From Lachnospiraceae bacterium (GTDB lineage Bacteria > Bacillota > Clostridia > Lachnospirales > Lachnospiraceae), in contig JALENY010000019.1 in NCBI GenBank assembly GCA_022767285.1, positions 1-54,632 of the forward strand: a stretch of 54,632 bases of DNA. Direction: 5' to 3'. Shown in pieces: positions 16,901 to 25,222 of the stretch. Position 1 is the stretch's first letter. Each line of letters begins with the position of its first letter. The notes below the pieces were generated by a model, which saw only the letters and a list, made by a program, of their open reading frames with translations, did not search any database and had not been told where the DNA came from. The translations under genes were made by a program, and so were the position numbers.

Positions 16901-18586
16901 GTCTCTTCCCACATAGACCGTTGTCGATGTGACGATTTCTTCACGGATGGCATCAATTGGCGGATTGGTAACCTGTGCAAATAACTGTTTGAAATAGTTG
17001 AACAGCGGCCGCTGTTTCTGTTCCAGAACTGAAATCGGTGTATCAACACCCATGGCTCCGATTCCTTCACTGGCCGTTTTTGCCATATTTAAGATGGAGG
17101 TACGATATTCTTCATAGGAATAGCCGAAGGCTTTCTGCAGTCTTGCACGTTCCTCGTCGCTGTATTCCACCACCTTTTTGTTGGGAATCCGCAGTTCTTT
17201 CAGTGTAACCAGATTACTGTCCAGCCACTCACCGTATGGATGTTCCACTGCATAATGCTCTTTCAGTTCATCATCTGAGATCACTTTTCCCTGAATTGTA
17301 TCTACGAGCAGCATTTTTCCGGGATGAAGTCTCTCTTTCTCAACAATTTTAGTCGGATCCAGATCCAGAACACCGACTTCGGAAGACAGAATCACATCTC
17401 CATCATCCATAATATAATAACGGGACGGACGCAGACCGTTTCGGTCAAGCACGGCACCCATAATATCTCCATCGGAGAAAAGGATAGAAGCAGGTCCGTC
17501 CCAGGGTTCCATCATGGTTGCATAATACTGATAAAAGTCCTTTTTCTCCTGATTCATGGTTTTGTTGTTGGCCCATGGTTCCGGGATGGTAATCATAACA
17601 GCCAGCGGAAGGGGCATACCATTCATCATCAGGAACTCCAGTGTATTATCCAGCATAGCGGAGTCAGAGCCTTCTGTATTGATAACCGGAAGTACCTTGT
17701 ACAGTTCATCTTTCAAGGCACCATTATCCATGTTTTCCTCCCGAGCCAGCATCTTGTCCGCATTTCCGCGAATGGTGTTGATCTCACCGTTGTGTACCAA
17801 AATACGGTTCGGATGCGCGCGCTGCCAACTTGGATTGGTATTCGTGCTGAATCTGGAATGTACCATGGCAATGGCAGATTCATAATCTTCATCCTGCAGA
17901 TCAGTAAAGAAAGTGCGGAGCTGACCCACCAGAAACATACCCTTATATGCTATGGTTCTGCTGGACATGGAAACAACGTAAGTGTTGTCATTACTCTGTT
18001 CGAAGATCCGGCGTACCACATAGAGTTTCCGGTCAAAAGCAATTCCCTTTTCCACCTGTTCCGGCTTCTTGATAAATCCCTGTTCAATATAGGGCATGCA
18101 CTCAAGAGCACGCTGACCAAGGACACCGGGTACAGTCGGTACTTTTCTCCATCCAAGGAATTCCAGGCCTTCCTTTTTGATGATGATCTCAAGCATTTTC
18201 TTTGCCTGATTTCGCTTCAGTTCATCCTGAGGGAAGAAAAACATACCAATTCCGTATTCTCTTTCCTCACCGAGCGAAATGCCGATCTTTCTACACTCTT
18301 TTTCAAAAAATTTATGTGATATCTGCAGAAGAATACCAACACCGTCTCCGGTTTCTCCCGTTGCATCTTTTCCGGCACGGTGCTCCAGATTCTCAACGAT
18401 CTTCAGCGCGTTCGCCACGGTTTTATGGGATTTGATTCCTTTAATATTTACAATAGCTCCGATACCGCAGTTGTCATGTTCCATAGTCGGACAATACATT
18501 CCGGTGGGACTTACCTGAAAAGTTTCCACAGCAGTCTGATCTGTCGGTATTTCTTTTGCAGCCATCATTTCTTTTTTATTTTGCAT
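13976..18586 (-). CDS. gltB: Glutamate synthase large (alpha) subunit
   Basis: A 1536-residue ferredoxin/NADPH-type glutamate synthase making two glutamates from glutamine and 2-oxoglutarate. An N-terminal propeptide of 39 residues precedes the catalytic Cys40 in HDNCGIGAIVNIKG; the class II amidotransferase shows HSRFSTNTNPSW and HNGEINT. The FMN-binding synthase domain contains GEGGEDLERL, AQGAKPGEGGHLPG, ISGYDGGTGAAPRSS and the 3Fe-4S cluster Cys in CVMMRVCNLDTCPVG. The C-terminal GXGXG beta-helix ends the protein. It forms the gltBD operon. Confidence 0.97.
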   Translation of the reverse strand: MQNKKEMMAAKEIPTDQTAVETFQVSPTGMYCPTMEHDNCGIGAIVNIKGIKSHKTVANALKIVENLEHRAGKDATGETGDGVGILLQISHKFFEKECRKIGISLGEEREYGIGMFFFPQDELKRNQAKKMLEIIIKKEGLEFLGWRKVPTVPGVLGQRALECMPYIEQGFIKKPEQVEKGIAFDRKLYVVRRIFEQSNDNTYVVSMSSRTIAYKGMFLVGQLRTFFTDLQDEDYESAIAMVHSRFSTNTNPSWQRAHPNRILVHNGEINTIRGNADKMLAREENMDNGALKDELYKVLPVINTEGSDSAMLDNTLEFLMMNGMPLPLAVMITIPEPWANNKTMNQEKKDFYQYYATMMEPWDGPASILFSDGDIMGAVLDRNGLRPSRYYIMDDGDVILSSEVGVLDLDPTKIVEKERLHPGKMLLVDTIQGKVISDDELKEHYAVEHPYGEWLDSNLVTLKELRIPNKKVVEYSDEERARLQKAFGYSYEEYRTSILNMAKTASEGIGAMGVDTPISVLEQKQRPLFNYFKQLFAQVTNPPIDAIREEIVTSTTVYVGRDGNLLEQKPENCHVLKINNPILTNTDILKIKNMKVDGFKVAEVSMLYYKNTSLQKAIDHLFIAVDKAYRDGANILILSDRGVNENHVAIPSLLAVSAVHQHLVRTKKRTSLALILESGEPREVHHFATLLGYGACAINPYLAQDTIHELINNGLLEKDYYAAVEDYNAAVLHGIVKIASKMGISTIQSYQGAQIFEAIGIDDSVINKYFTGTVSRVGGITLEDIERETDELHTRAFDPLGLETDLTLDSVGNHKMRSGAQEHLYNPETIHLLQQSTWTGSYELFKQYTNAVNREENTGTLRRLLEFKYPKKGIPIEKVESVESIVKRFKTGAMSYGSISQEAHETLAIAMNTIHGKSNSGEGGEDLERLTIGPDGKNRCSAIKQVASGRFGVTSRYLVSAKEIQIKMAQGAKPGEGGHLPGAKVYPWIAKTRHSTPGVGLISPPPHHDIYSIEDLAQLIYDLKNANKNARISVKLVSEAGVGTVAAGVAKAGAQVILISGYDGGTGAAPRSSIHNAGLPWELGLAETHQTLIKNGLRNKVRIETDGKLMSGKDVAIAAMLGAEEFGFATAPLVTMGCVMMRVCNLDTCPVGVATQNPELRKRFRGKPEYVINFMYFIAQELREYMAKLGIATVDELVGRSDLLVQKDPSNYAGMKAAKVRLDNILNNPYAKKGAKVTFDPKQVFDFKLEETIDEKVLLKQFRQAMETGQKKSVEIDVTNVNRTLGTLLGAEITRKFGEDLPEDTYRVMCHGAGGQSFGAFIPKGLTLELEGDSNDYFGKGLSGGKLIVYPPKGVKFRQDENIIIGNVALYGATSGSAYINGVAGERFCVRNSGAVAVVEGVGDHGCEYMTGGRAVILGKIGKNFAAGMSGGVAYVLDDNNDLYTKINKQMVSISRITSKYDVQELKEMIEDHVNYTNSVKGKEILDNFKDYLPKFKKIIPHEYNKMLMTVMQMEEQGLSSRQAQIEAFYELTREG

Positions 18587-18870
18587 GTGACACTCCCATC
18601 CTTTCTCACTGGTTATTTATATATTTAAGTTCCTGTGGCAAAATCAGGAAACCTATATATCGTCTAATAATTCGTCTTTTGTTTGAAATCCTCATCTATT
18701 TTCAGACATTTTAAGTAATTGTATTTTTCATTCCCGAACGGTTTTCCAATTTTTTCAATAAAAAGAGGGACTCCCAAAATCTTTCGAAAAACAATTCAAA
18801 GGAAAAAAATCCTCGAACCGTTCTCCTCAATCTTTTGAAAATCCCCATTGATTTCAAATTGTATATACAA
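18587..18870. other. Intergenic region upstream of gltB
   Basis: No gene. It must contain the gltB promoter but no consensus -35/-10 pair is clear. Visible elements: a perfect TTGTATATACAA palindrome near 18857-18868, GAACGG and CCGTTC inverted repeats about 75 bases apart, and TTCCTG/CAGGAA arms of a small hairpin at 18631-18650 just before the gltB ribosome site. These could be operator or leader elements; none matches a riboswitch I know. Confidence 0.4.
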
Positions 18871-20376
18871 TTATTGTCCTTTTTTGGACTTCGTTTTGAA
18901 GATTATAACACCAAAAACAGCTGTTGTCACTACCTCAATTAAAAAAAATAGAAAAGTTCCCTTAAAAGTGTCGGCTTCTATGCTGAAATTTACCATATTG
19001 CAAATCGTCGCAAAAAGATTTGCCGTCATATGAGCCAGGATTGGGGCCCATATGGTCTGGTACCGTTCGTAGAGCAAGGCAAACATAATGCCAAGTATCG
19101 AAGCATACAATGCCTGCGCAACATTTCCGTGATAAATGCCAAAAGTCAGAGCAGACAGCAGAACAGCCACTGCCAGAGACAGATAATCCCGCATTCTTCG
19201 ATACACCAGCCCCCGAAATATCAGTTCCTCTGCCATCGGGGCCAGGATTCCAACGCTCAATATATTGATAAATGCCATATCCGAATCAAACAGATATTCT
19301 GCCATCTCCGCATACGTGTCAAACATTTCGTGTATATTCAGCATACCCATCAACTGATTCAAAAATGTCGATGCAAAAACGGAAAATACTGCCACGCACA
19401 CCATCTGCCAAACTCCAAACTTCTGAGGCTCCATAATGCGCTTTCTTATTCCGAGAGATTGTCTTTTTCCTTCATCCTTTCGGTATAACCATATAAGCAG
19501 CGGCAGCAGAACCACTGAAACAACCAGGATAATCAGATTGTTTTGTGCCAAAAGTGCCTCCGTAATTTCTGCGGCATCCATATTTCCATACAGCGACATC
19601 TGAAGTGCAATATACACAAGAGACCAGACAGAGCTGATCAGCAGCATGGCCACATAGTGAATCCCGACCGGATACAGACAACGCCATATTTTACCGGGTA
19701 CTGACTCCCTCTTTGCGTGGACGATCTGATTAATCAGACATTCTGCCACACCGGAAACATCTTCCGCAATAAATGCCGGTCTTGCCTCCTCCAATTCTTT
19801 CCGGTCGCCGTATCCATAGGTTACCCCTATACAGGCAAGGCCTGCGTCACGAGCTCCGATGACATCGTATTTTCGATCGCCTACCATCACGATCTCGCTT
19901 CTGCGCTTTTGCATATTGAGACGGGCAATGGCTTCCTCGATAACTTCATGTTTATCTGTTCTGTTTCCGTCCAATTCACTGCCAACGATCACACTGAAAT
20001 ACCCGTCAATTCTAAAATACTCCAGAATCTGTCTGACAAAAATCTCAGGTTTGGAAGATGCCACACACATCCGAATTCCGTTTTTACGGAACAGTTCCAA
20101 CATTTTTTGAATTCCCGGATACAGGCTGTTTTCAAAAATTCCGGTTTTCGTGTAACGCTCACGGTAATATTTTACCGCCTGCGTTCCCTGCTCTTCATCC
20201 AGTCCGGCATATTCCATAAACTGCTCCTTCAGTGGAGGGCCCACAAAACACCGCAGTTTTTCCAGATCCGGCTCCGGTTTCCCCATTTTTTCCAGCGCAT
20301 ATTGCACAGATTTTGTGATTCCCTCACCGGAATCTGTCAAAGTTCCATCCAAATCAAAAAGTACTGTATTCCACAT
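18871..20376 (-). CDS. HAD phosphatase fused to a CPBP intramembrane protease
   Basis: A 501-residue two-domain protein. Residues 1-215 are a HAD hydrolase of the phosphoglycolate phosphatase type: FDLDGTLTDSGEG (motif I), VASSKPE (motif II), Lys in the RTDKHEV region and VMVGDRKYDVIGARDAG (motif IV). From about residue 230 there are seven to eight membrane helices forming a CPBP (CaaX protease/bacteriocin-processing) domain with EELIFRGLVYRR, FGIYHGN and the late ILAHMTANL motifs holding the Glu and His residues. Both active sites look intact. The fusion is continuous, without internal stops or a second ribosome site. Substrates are unknown. Confidence 0.87.
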   Translation of the reverse strand: MWNTVLFDLDGTLTDSGEGITKSVQYALEKMGKPEPDLEKLRCFVGPPLKEQFMEYAGLDEEQGTQAVKYYRERYTKTGIFENSLYPGIQKMLELFRKNGIRMCVASSKPEIFVRQILEYFRIDGYFSVIVGSELDGNRTDKHEVIEEAIARLNMQKRRSEIVMVGDRKYDVIGARDAGLACIGVTYGYGDRKELEEARPAFIAEDVSGVAECLINQIVHAKRESVPGKIWRCLYPVGIHYVAMLLISSVWSLVYIALQMSLYGNMDAAEITEALLAQNNLIILVVSVVLLPLLIWLYRKDEGKRQSLGIRKRIMEPQKFGVWQMVCVAVFSVFASTFLNQLMGMLNIHEMFDTYAEMAEYLFDSDMAFINILSVGILAPMAEELIFRGLVYRRMRDYLSLAVAVLLSALTFGIYHGNVAQALYASILGIMFALLYERYQTIWAPILAHMTANLFATICNMVNFSIEADTFKGTFLFFLIEVVTTAVFGVIIFKTKSKKGQ

Positions 20377-20401
20377 AATTACCTCTTACTGTACGTTTTT
20401 C

Positions 20402-21409
20402 TTAAATGCCGAAATAGGCATCAATACCATTCGCCATGCCCAGAACCATCTTGTCCTGATAGGCTTCCGTTGCCATAAGTAAGTCTTCCTGCGGATTTGT
20501 CATAAAGCCCATCTCAATGATTGTCACCGGAATCGTACTCCAGTTGATTCCGCTCATATTATTATAATGCTGCACTCCCATGTTGTTTGCGCCGGTAGCT
20601 GCACAAAACTGATCTACCATGATCTGCGATAAATTCTGGCTGGCCGAAATCAGATCCTGACTCAGAAACGGGTTATCCGAACCAGGTGCCATGGTTAGCG
20701 CCCCCTGCACCGATGTGTTGTCCAGACCATTCGCATGAATGCGCACCAGTATATCAGAACCGGATGCAGCGGCCATCTTAGCACGCTCCGAATTGCTGAT
20801 ATCCACATCATGGGTCTCACGTATCATAAAGACCTGATACCCACGGTTCAAAAGCTCTTGTTTTAATTTCAGTGCCACAATCAGATTCAGTTCATACTCA
20901 TCCAGACCGGAAGCAGCACCATGCGTTCCGGAAGTGACCTTTGCTTTTGTCTCACTTGCACCCGGTCCGATCGGTTCCTGTTCGCTGTTTCCATGTCCCT
21001 GATGGCCGGCATCAATAGCAATCATATATCCGTTGGAAGATGGCTGTGTTTCTTCCTCTTCCGCATTTTCTTCCGGCACAATCACGGTATCCTCCACTTC
21101 TGCAGACTCAGCTTCCTTTTCCAGAGCAGCCTGCCGTTCCTCTTCTTCCTGACGCTTTGCAGCCGCCTCTGCCTCAAGACGTTCCTGTTCTTTACGCTCT
21201 TCTTCCGCCTTACGTCTGGCTTCCTCTTCCAGTTTTTCTGCTTCCTTCTGCTTTTCCTCCTCCAGAAGCTGTTCCTGTTTTGCCAGTTCCTCTTCTTTTT
21301 GTTTCTGTATGGCTTTTCCCCCAAGATAAATGCCCGCACCGGTCACAACTCCAACCAGCAAAGCAATGCCTATAATAATCCAGAATATTCTCTTGCCAGA
21401 TTTTTTCAT
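20402..21409 (-). CDS. Membrane-anchored N-acetylmuramoyl-L-alanine amidase
   Basis: About 335 residues: a short cytoplasmic KKSGKR, one N-terminal membrane helix (FWIIIGIALLVGVVTGAGIYL), a long Glu/Lys/Arg-rich coiled coil (roughly residues 35-110), a linker and an Amidase_3 domain with MIAIDAGHQGH (zinc His), the Glu in DEYELNL, VRIHANG (zinc His) and the final catalytic Glu in TIIEMGFMTN. It cleaves the amide between MurNAc and the stem peptide; the coiled coil is a spacer or partner-binding arm as in regulators of septal hydrolases. The start with GGAGGGG upstream is chosen over the one six codons earlier. Confidence 0.88.
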   Translation of the reverse strand: MKKSGKRIFWIIIGIALLVGVVTGAGIYLGGKAIQKQKEEELAKQEQLLEEEKQKEAEKLEEEARRKAEEERKEQERLEAEAAAKRQEEEERQAALEKEAESAEVEDTVIVPEENAEEEETQPSSNGYMIAIDAGHQGHGNSEQEPIGPGASETKAKVTSGTHGAASGLDEYELNLIVALKLKQELLNRGYQVFMIRETHDVDISNSERAKMAAASGSDILVRIHANGLDNTSVQGALTMAPGSDNPFLSQDLISASQNLSQIMVDQFCAATGANNMGVQHYNNMSGINWSTIPVTIIEMGFMTNPQEDLLMATEAYQDKMVLGMANGIDAYFGI

Positions 21410-21516
21410 AAGTACCCCTCCAGACATACACGTTTGTCTTTATTGTATCAAACCATTTCAGGAAAGACCAGATATTTAACTTATTTTTCACAGCTTATTT
21501 CAAATTATATCACGTA

Positions 21517-22536
21517 TCAAAAATCAAACGGATAATCGATATAGTAGACTTGCACTCCGTCTGTGATTTCCACCTGAATCTTATTGTTGCCCTCTTCGAA
21601 TACACCGGGCGAAAGATAAATTCCGTTTTCTGCCCGGCGAAACGGTATTCTCTGACCATTCAGAAGAACTTCCTTTACAGTGATCTCTTTTTCTCCGGAC
21701 AGACGAATAAAGATAACATTCCTGTATGCCTCTAATCCTTCTCTTACGATTTCTCCGATTCCAAGAAAGAGTACTGCCAGCAGACATACCAGCAGTATTT
21801 TTCTTTCTTTTTTACTTTTCTCCCACTTGCTTTTCAGTTTCTTCAGTTTTCTTCTCAGTTTACGGCTGTCCGTAAAGCGCTTTTTCGGATTCTTCTGCAG
21901 ACACTTGCGTAATATCCGTTCCAGTCCGAGTACTTTTCTTCCCTGCAGGCACCAGCGCAGACATGCGCCAAGACTGTAAAGATCCGATTGAATCGTTGCC
22001 TTTCCTTTATACTGCTCCGGTGCTGCAAATCCACGTGTTCCGTAAGCATCCACCTTTTTACTGTACTGCTGCCGGGCAATGCCAAAATCCACCAGTTTTA
22101 TTTTACCTGACGGGGTCAGGATCAGGTTGCCCGGTTTCAGATCCCGATACAGAATCGGCGGTTTTTGGTCGTGCAAATACTCCAGAATATCACAGATCTG
22201 TATTCCCCAGTCTGCTGCTTCCTCCGCTGTGGCAGGCTTTTTTCTGCATCGCTCATACAGCGTCTCTCCATCAATATAGTCCATCACAAGATAGTAATGT
22301 TTATTATCTTCGATTTGTTCTGTTATCCTCAGCAGTCCGGGATGATCCAGATTTTTCATTAGAAGCGCTTCCTGCAGCTGTTTTTTGCTATTCTTCGGAA
22401 TTACCTTAATTGCCCACAGTTTCTCCAGTATCCGGTCTTCGGCCAGGTATACAGTTCCGCTTCCACCTTTTCCCAACACACAGATAAAACGATATTTTCC
22501 GACATAGCAACTCTTATCATTTCTATTTTCGATCAA
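21517..22536 (-). CDS. Membrane-anchored Ser/Thr protein kinase
   Basis: A 339-residue Hanks-type kinase starting at TTG 22536 (AAAGGA upstream). Kinase motifs: LGKGGSGTVYLAED (P-loop), AIKVI (Lys), LYRDLKPGN (catalytic loop with Tyr in place of the usual His, common in clostridial kinases), LVDFGIAR (DFG) and GTRGFAAPEQY. A Lys-rich juxtamembrane stretch (KLRRKLKKLKSKWEK) precedes one membrane helix near residues 247-265 and an extracellular tail of about 70 residues that has no PASTA repeats. No phosphatase gene is adjacent. The start overlaps the small ORF before it. Confidence 0.88.
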   Translation of the reverse strand: MIENRNDKSCYVGKYRFICVLGKGGSGTVYLAEDRILEKLWAIKVIPKNSKKQLQEALLMKNLDHPGLLRITEQIEDNKHYYLVMDYIDGETLYERCRKKPATAEEAADWGIQICDILEYLHDQKPPILYRDLKPGNLILTPSGKIKLVDFGIARQQYSKKVDAYGTRGFAAPEQYKGKATIQSDLYSLGACLRWCLQGRKVLGLERILRKCLQKNPKKRFTDSRKLRRKLKKLKSKWEKSKKERKILLVCLLAVLFLGIGEIVREGLEAYRNVIFIRLSGEKEITVKEVLLNGQRIPFRRAENGIYLSPGVFEEGNNKIQVEITDGVQVYYIDYPFDF

Positions 22537-22660
22537 GGTTATGTTCCTTTAACAATTGTTCTCCGAATGACATGATGAGGTATATCATGACTGCGGAGTA
22601 AATCACCGATTCAGAGTGGGCGTTTTGTAAATATTGTCCCTGCGCTGCGTCTTTCTTCAT
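22523..22660 (-). CDS. Small 45-residue ORF overlapping the kinase start
   Basis: ATG at 22660 with an AAGGGTG site six bases upstream, ending TAG at 22523-22525, 14 bases inside the kinase gene in another frame. The peptide starts MKKDAAQGQYLQNAHSES and ends with an amphipathic or weakly hydrophobic stretch (VIYSAVMIYLIMSFGEQLL) and a charged tail. I recognise no family. The overlap and the weak TTG start of the kinase suggest translational coupling, so it may be either a coupling leader or a real small protein. Confidence 0.5.
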   Translation of the reverse strand: MKKDAAQGQYLQNAHSESVIYSAVMIYLIMSFGEQLLKEHNLDRK

Positions 22661-22961
22661 TTAATCACCCTTTCGACAAACAGATGCTGTATAAATAACT
22701 CATATTGAAAGCATAACGGTTGCTTACATATGCATATTTTTAATTGCATTTACAATATTTTTAGTCCTGCAGAAATGCGATAAAACTTCGCATGGTACAA
22801 ATTTAAACACTTTCATAAATCAGAACAATCAAAATGCTCAAGTTTCAATCACATCTGCAAAATGATTTTTAATAGTTGGGAATTCGGCAGATACGCCGGA
22901 TTTGAAGTAGAACTTCCTGAAATTGTGGAACTATCATATCACAGGATTTTCTCAGTTTCAA
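22661..22961 (-). promoter_or_regulatory. Promoter and long leader of the kinase operon
   Basis: On the minus strand TTGAAA (22956-22961) and TATGAT (22933-22938) are 17 bases apart. Transcription from about 22926 leaves a leader of some 265 bases before the small ORF. It is AT-rich and holds a TGCGA/TCGCA hairpin near 22778-22794; I see no known riboswitch or other gene. Confidence 0.5.
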
Positions 22962-23051
22962 TACTTTTTTGCTTCTCTTGTGTCTGCTTTTTGAGGAGCT
23001 CTTTTCACAAAAGGAAGAGAAATACAGCCCGCCGGAAGTTTACCCCGGTAA

Positions 23052-23092
23052 TAAGGAAAGGGATATCGGCGTTTATCAACGCTAATATCCCC
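23052..23092 (-). terminator. argS terminator
   Basis: On the minus strand GGGATATTAGCGTT and AACGCCGATATCCC pair around a GATA loop with a small internal mismatch, followed by UUUCCUUAUU. It lies about 35 bases after the argS stop. Confidence 0.8.
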
Positions 23093-23126
23093 TGTCTATC
23101 CCATGAGAAAACAAATCTTCTTATTC

Positions 23127-24893
23127 TTACATACGATCCGGAGCTGAGAATCCAAGCATATCAATGCATTTCTCCAGAACTTCTTTTGTCAGTTTCAGAA
23201 GCCGGATCCAGGACTGCTGCTGTGTCTTATCTTCTTCTTTCAGAATCTTTGTCTCATGATAGAAGTGATTAAACTCATTAGCCAATTCATAAATATAGGA
23301 ACATACTTTATGTGGAGCTTTTTCTGCAAAAGCATCGGAAACCATCTGTCCGAATTTTGCAAGAACCAGCATCAGAGATTTTTCACTGTCACTGGCTGCC
23401 GGAAGAATTGTGCCGTTCTCCAGACAATTTCCCTCTGATACGTAGTTGCCCAAAATGGATTTGATCCGCACGATTGTATAAAGGATGTACGGTCCTGTAT
23501 TACCCTCAAAGGAAGTAAAACGATCCACATCAAAGACGTAATCCTTAGATGCCTGATTTGACAGATCACCATATTTTATTGCAGACAGACCTACAATCTC
23601 TGCCGTCTGTTTTGCATCATTCTCCTGAACATTGCGGTTATCCACAATTTTTTTGTACATCTCATCGTTAATATCAGCAATCAGATTTTCCAGACGCATA
23701 ACGCCGCCTTCGCGGGTCTTAAACGGTTTTCCATCTTTGCCATTCATAGTACCGAAGCCAAGGAAGGTAAGCTTAGTATCTTCCTTTACGATTCCTGCTT
23801 TTCGTGCACATCGGAACACCTGGACAAAATGCATCTCCTGACGTTTGTCCACCACATAAAGGATCTCATCGGGATCATACTTTTCCGTACGTTCCACCAA
23901 AGTAGCCAGATCCGTAGTGGTATAAAGTGCAGCTCCGTCCGATTTCAGAATCATGCAGGGCGGAATCTCTTTGGTATCAGTCTCTTCTTTTACGTCAACG
24001 ATCACTGCTCCCTGGTCTTCATAAGCCAGCCCGTCATCCCGCAATTTCTGAACCATCGGTGCAATGTAATCCTGAACGTCCGATTCTCCCTTCCACAGAT
24101 CAAAATCAACATTCAGTTTTTTGTAATTTTTCTTAAGGTCCGTCACGGAGACATTCAGAATATGCTTCCAGATTGCGCGGTAGCCCCGGTTTCCCATCTG
24201 GAGCTCATGAGTTGCTTCCAGCGCTTCTGCTTTATATGCTTCGTCTTCTTTTGACTTTGCACTGGCAGCCGGATAAATCTCCTCCAGCTCGCCGATTGTA
24301 AAGGGAGCTTCTTCCGGATAATCTCCTTCAAAGTCTTTCTGGAAATAAACCAGATCAGGCTGGCGTTTTTTCAATTCGGTGATGATCAGCCCCATCTGCA
24401 GTCCCCAATCTCCCAGATGGACATCACCTATCATCTTATGGCCTACTGCACGACCCATGCGTTTAATGGACTCGCCGATGATGGCCGAGCGTAGATGACC
24501 TACATGAAGAGGTTTTGCCACATTGGGGCCGCCATAATCAATCATGATGGTTTTCGGATTTTCAGCCTGAGCAATAGACAGGTGCTCGTCCTTTTGCATT
24601 TCATTTAAATATTCTGCCACATAGGCCGGATCCAATTTCAGATTGATAAATCCGGGGTTTACTGCATCCGCCATGGAAAACAGGTGGCTTTCTTTCAATA
24701 TTCCGATTACATCTTTTGCAATCATGATTGGTGCTTTTCTATAAGCTTTTGCTGCAGCCATAGCTCCGTTGCACTGATATTCGCAGAGATCCGGACGGTT
24801 GGAAAGAGAAATTATCGCATATTTTTCCTCATATCCGGCCTGTACAAAAGCCTTTACTACTTCTTCTCTTATCAAATCAATTAATTTATTCAT
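23127..24893 (-). CDS. argS: Arginyl-tRNA synthetase
   Basis: A 588-residue class I synthetase. The additional N-terminal domain (residues 1-110) precedes the HIGH-type motif in NVAKPLHVGHLRSAIIGESIKR; DVHLGDWGLQMG is diagnostic of ArgRS; the KMSK position is occupied by a degenerate FKTREGGVMRLENL segment, as in many bacterial ArgRS. The C-terminal DALR anticodon-binding helix bundle ends LLKLTKEVLEKCIDMLGF. The ATG at 24893 has GGGAGG upstream and is preferred to a start 12 codons earlier. Confidence 0.96.
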   Translation of the reverse strand: MNKLIDLIREEVVKAFVQAGYEEKYAIISLSNRPDLCEYQCNGAMAAAKAYRKAPIMIAKDVIGILKESHLFSMADAVNPGFINLKLDPAYVAEYLNEMQKDEHLSIAQAENPKTIMIDYGGPNVAKPLHVGHLRSAIIGESIKRMGRAVGHKMIGDVHLGDWGLQMGLIITELKKRQPDLVYFQKDFEGDYPEEAPFTIGELEEIYPAASAKSKEDEAYKAEALEATHELQMGNRGYRAIWKHILNVSVTDLKKNYKKLNVDFDLWKGESDVQDYIAPMVQKLRDDGLAYEDQGAVIVDVKEETDTKEIPPCMILKSDGAALYTTTDLATLVERTEKYDPDEILYVVDKRQEMHFVQVFRCARKAGIVKEDTKLTFLGFGTMNGKDGKPFKTREGGVMRLENLIADINDEMYKKIVDNRNVQENDAKQTAEIVGLSAIKYGDLSNQASKDYVFDVDRFTSFEGNTGPYILYTIVRIKSILGNYVSEGNCLENGTILPAASDSEKSLMLVLAKFGQMVSDAFAEKAPHKVCSYIYELANEFNHFYHETKILKEEDKTQQQSWIRLLKLTKEVLEKCIDMLGFSAPDRM

Positions 24894-25009
24894 AATTCCT
24901 CCCGATTGGAAACACAAATATATAACCAAGGTTCAGCATCATTCTATCATGCTTCACGCACATTCGCGAAAAGCTGCCTGCAATCATCTGGCCCATTGTG
25001 TCCGCGACT

Positions 25010-25038
25010 ATTATAGCACAACGCAAAAGTAAAGAAAA
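25010..25038 (-). promoter_or_regulatory. Putative argS promoter
   Basis: TATAAT on the minus strand at 25010-25015, with TGC before it; the -35 is weak (TTTTCT at 25033-25038, 17 bases away). The leader of about 110 bases is too short and lacks the specifier and AGGGUGGNACCGCG parts needed for a T-box. Confidence 0.5.
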
Positions 25039-25107
25039 GCCCATAAATAAAAGTGAATTTCATTTATCATGCCAACAAGATTCAGTTAATAAGATTCTGA
25101 ACAAATT

Positions 25108-25203
25108 TTGAATCAATACATTATTTCTATGCTATAATGGAAAGTGCTGAGACGTATAAAATATAAATCGGTGCAAACAGGCGATTCATTTCCTGCTGCC
25201 GAT
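25108..25203 (+). promoter_or_regulatory. Promoter and leader hairpin of the M20 amidohydrolase gene
   Basis: TTGAAT (25108-25113) and an extended TGC-TATAAT (-10 at 25133-25138) are 19 bases apart. The transcript then forms a nested hairpin at 25167-25203: ATCGG with CCGAT outside, GCA with TGC, and CAGG with CCTG inside. It ends ten bases before the ribosome site, so it could affect initiation. Confidence 0.5.
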
Positions 25204-25222
25204 ATGACAAAGGATGGAAAAT

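Noticed and set aside
17324-18319. Plus-strand ORF of 331 codons opposite gltB
   Set aside because: Antisense shadow of a clear glutamate synthase; no ribosome site or recognisable domain.
18587-18870. Known riboswitch upstream of gltB
   Set aside because: Small dyads are present but no conserved core of a glutamine or other riboswitch that I can recognise.
22862-23272. Plus-strand ORF of 136 codons between the kinase leader and argS
   Set aside because: It runs antisense into the argS end and its terminator, lacks a ribosome site, and its first half is the promoter/leader region of the kinase operon.
24894-25038. Possible T-box leader upstream of argS
   Set aside because: The leader is only about 110 bases and lacks the T-box bulge sequence and antiterminator; no evidence for tRNA sensing.
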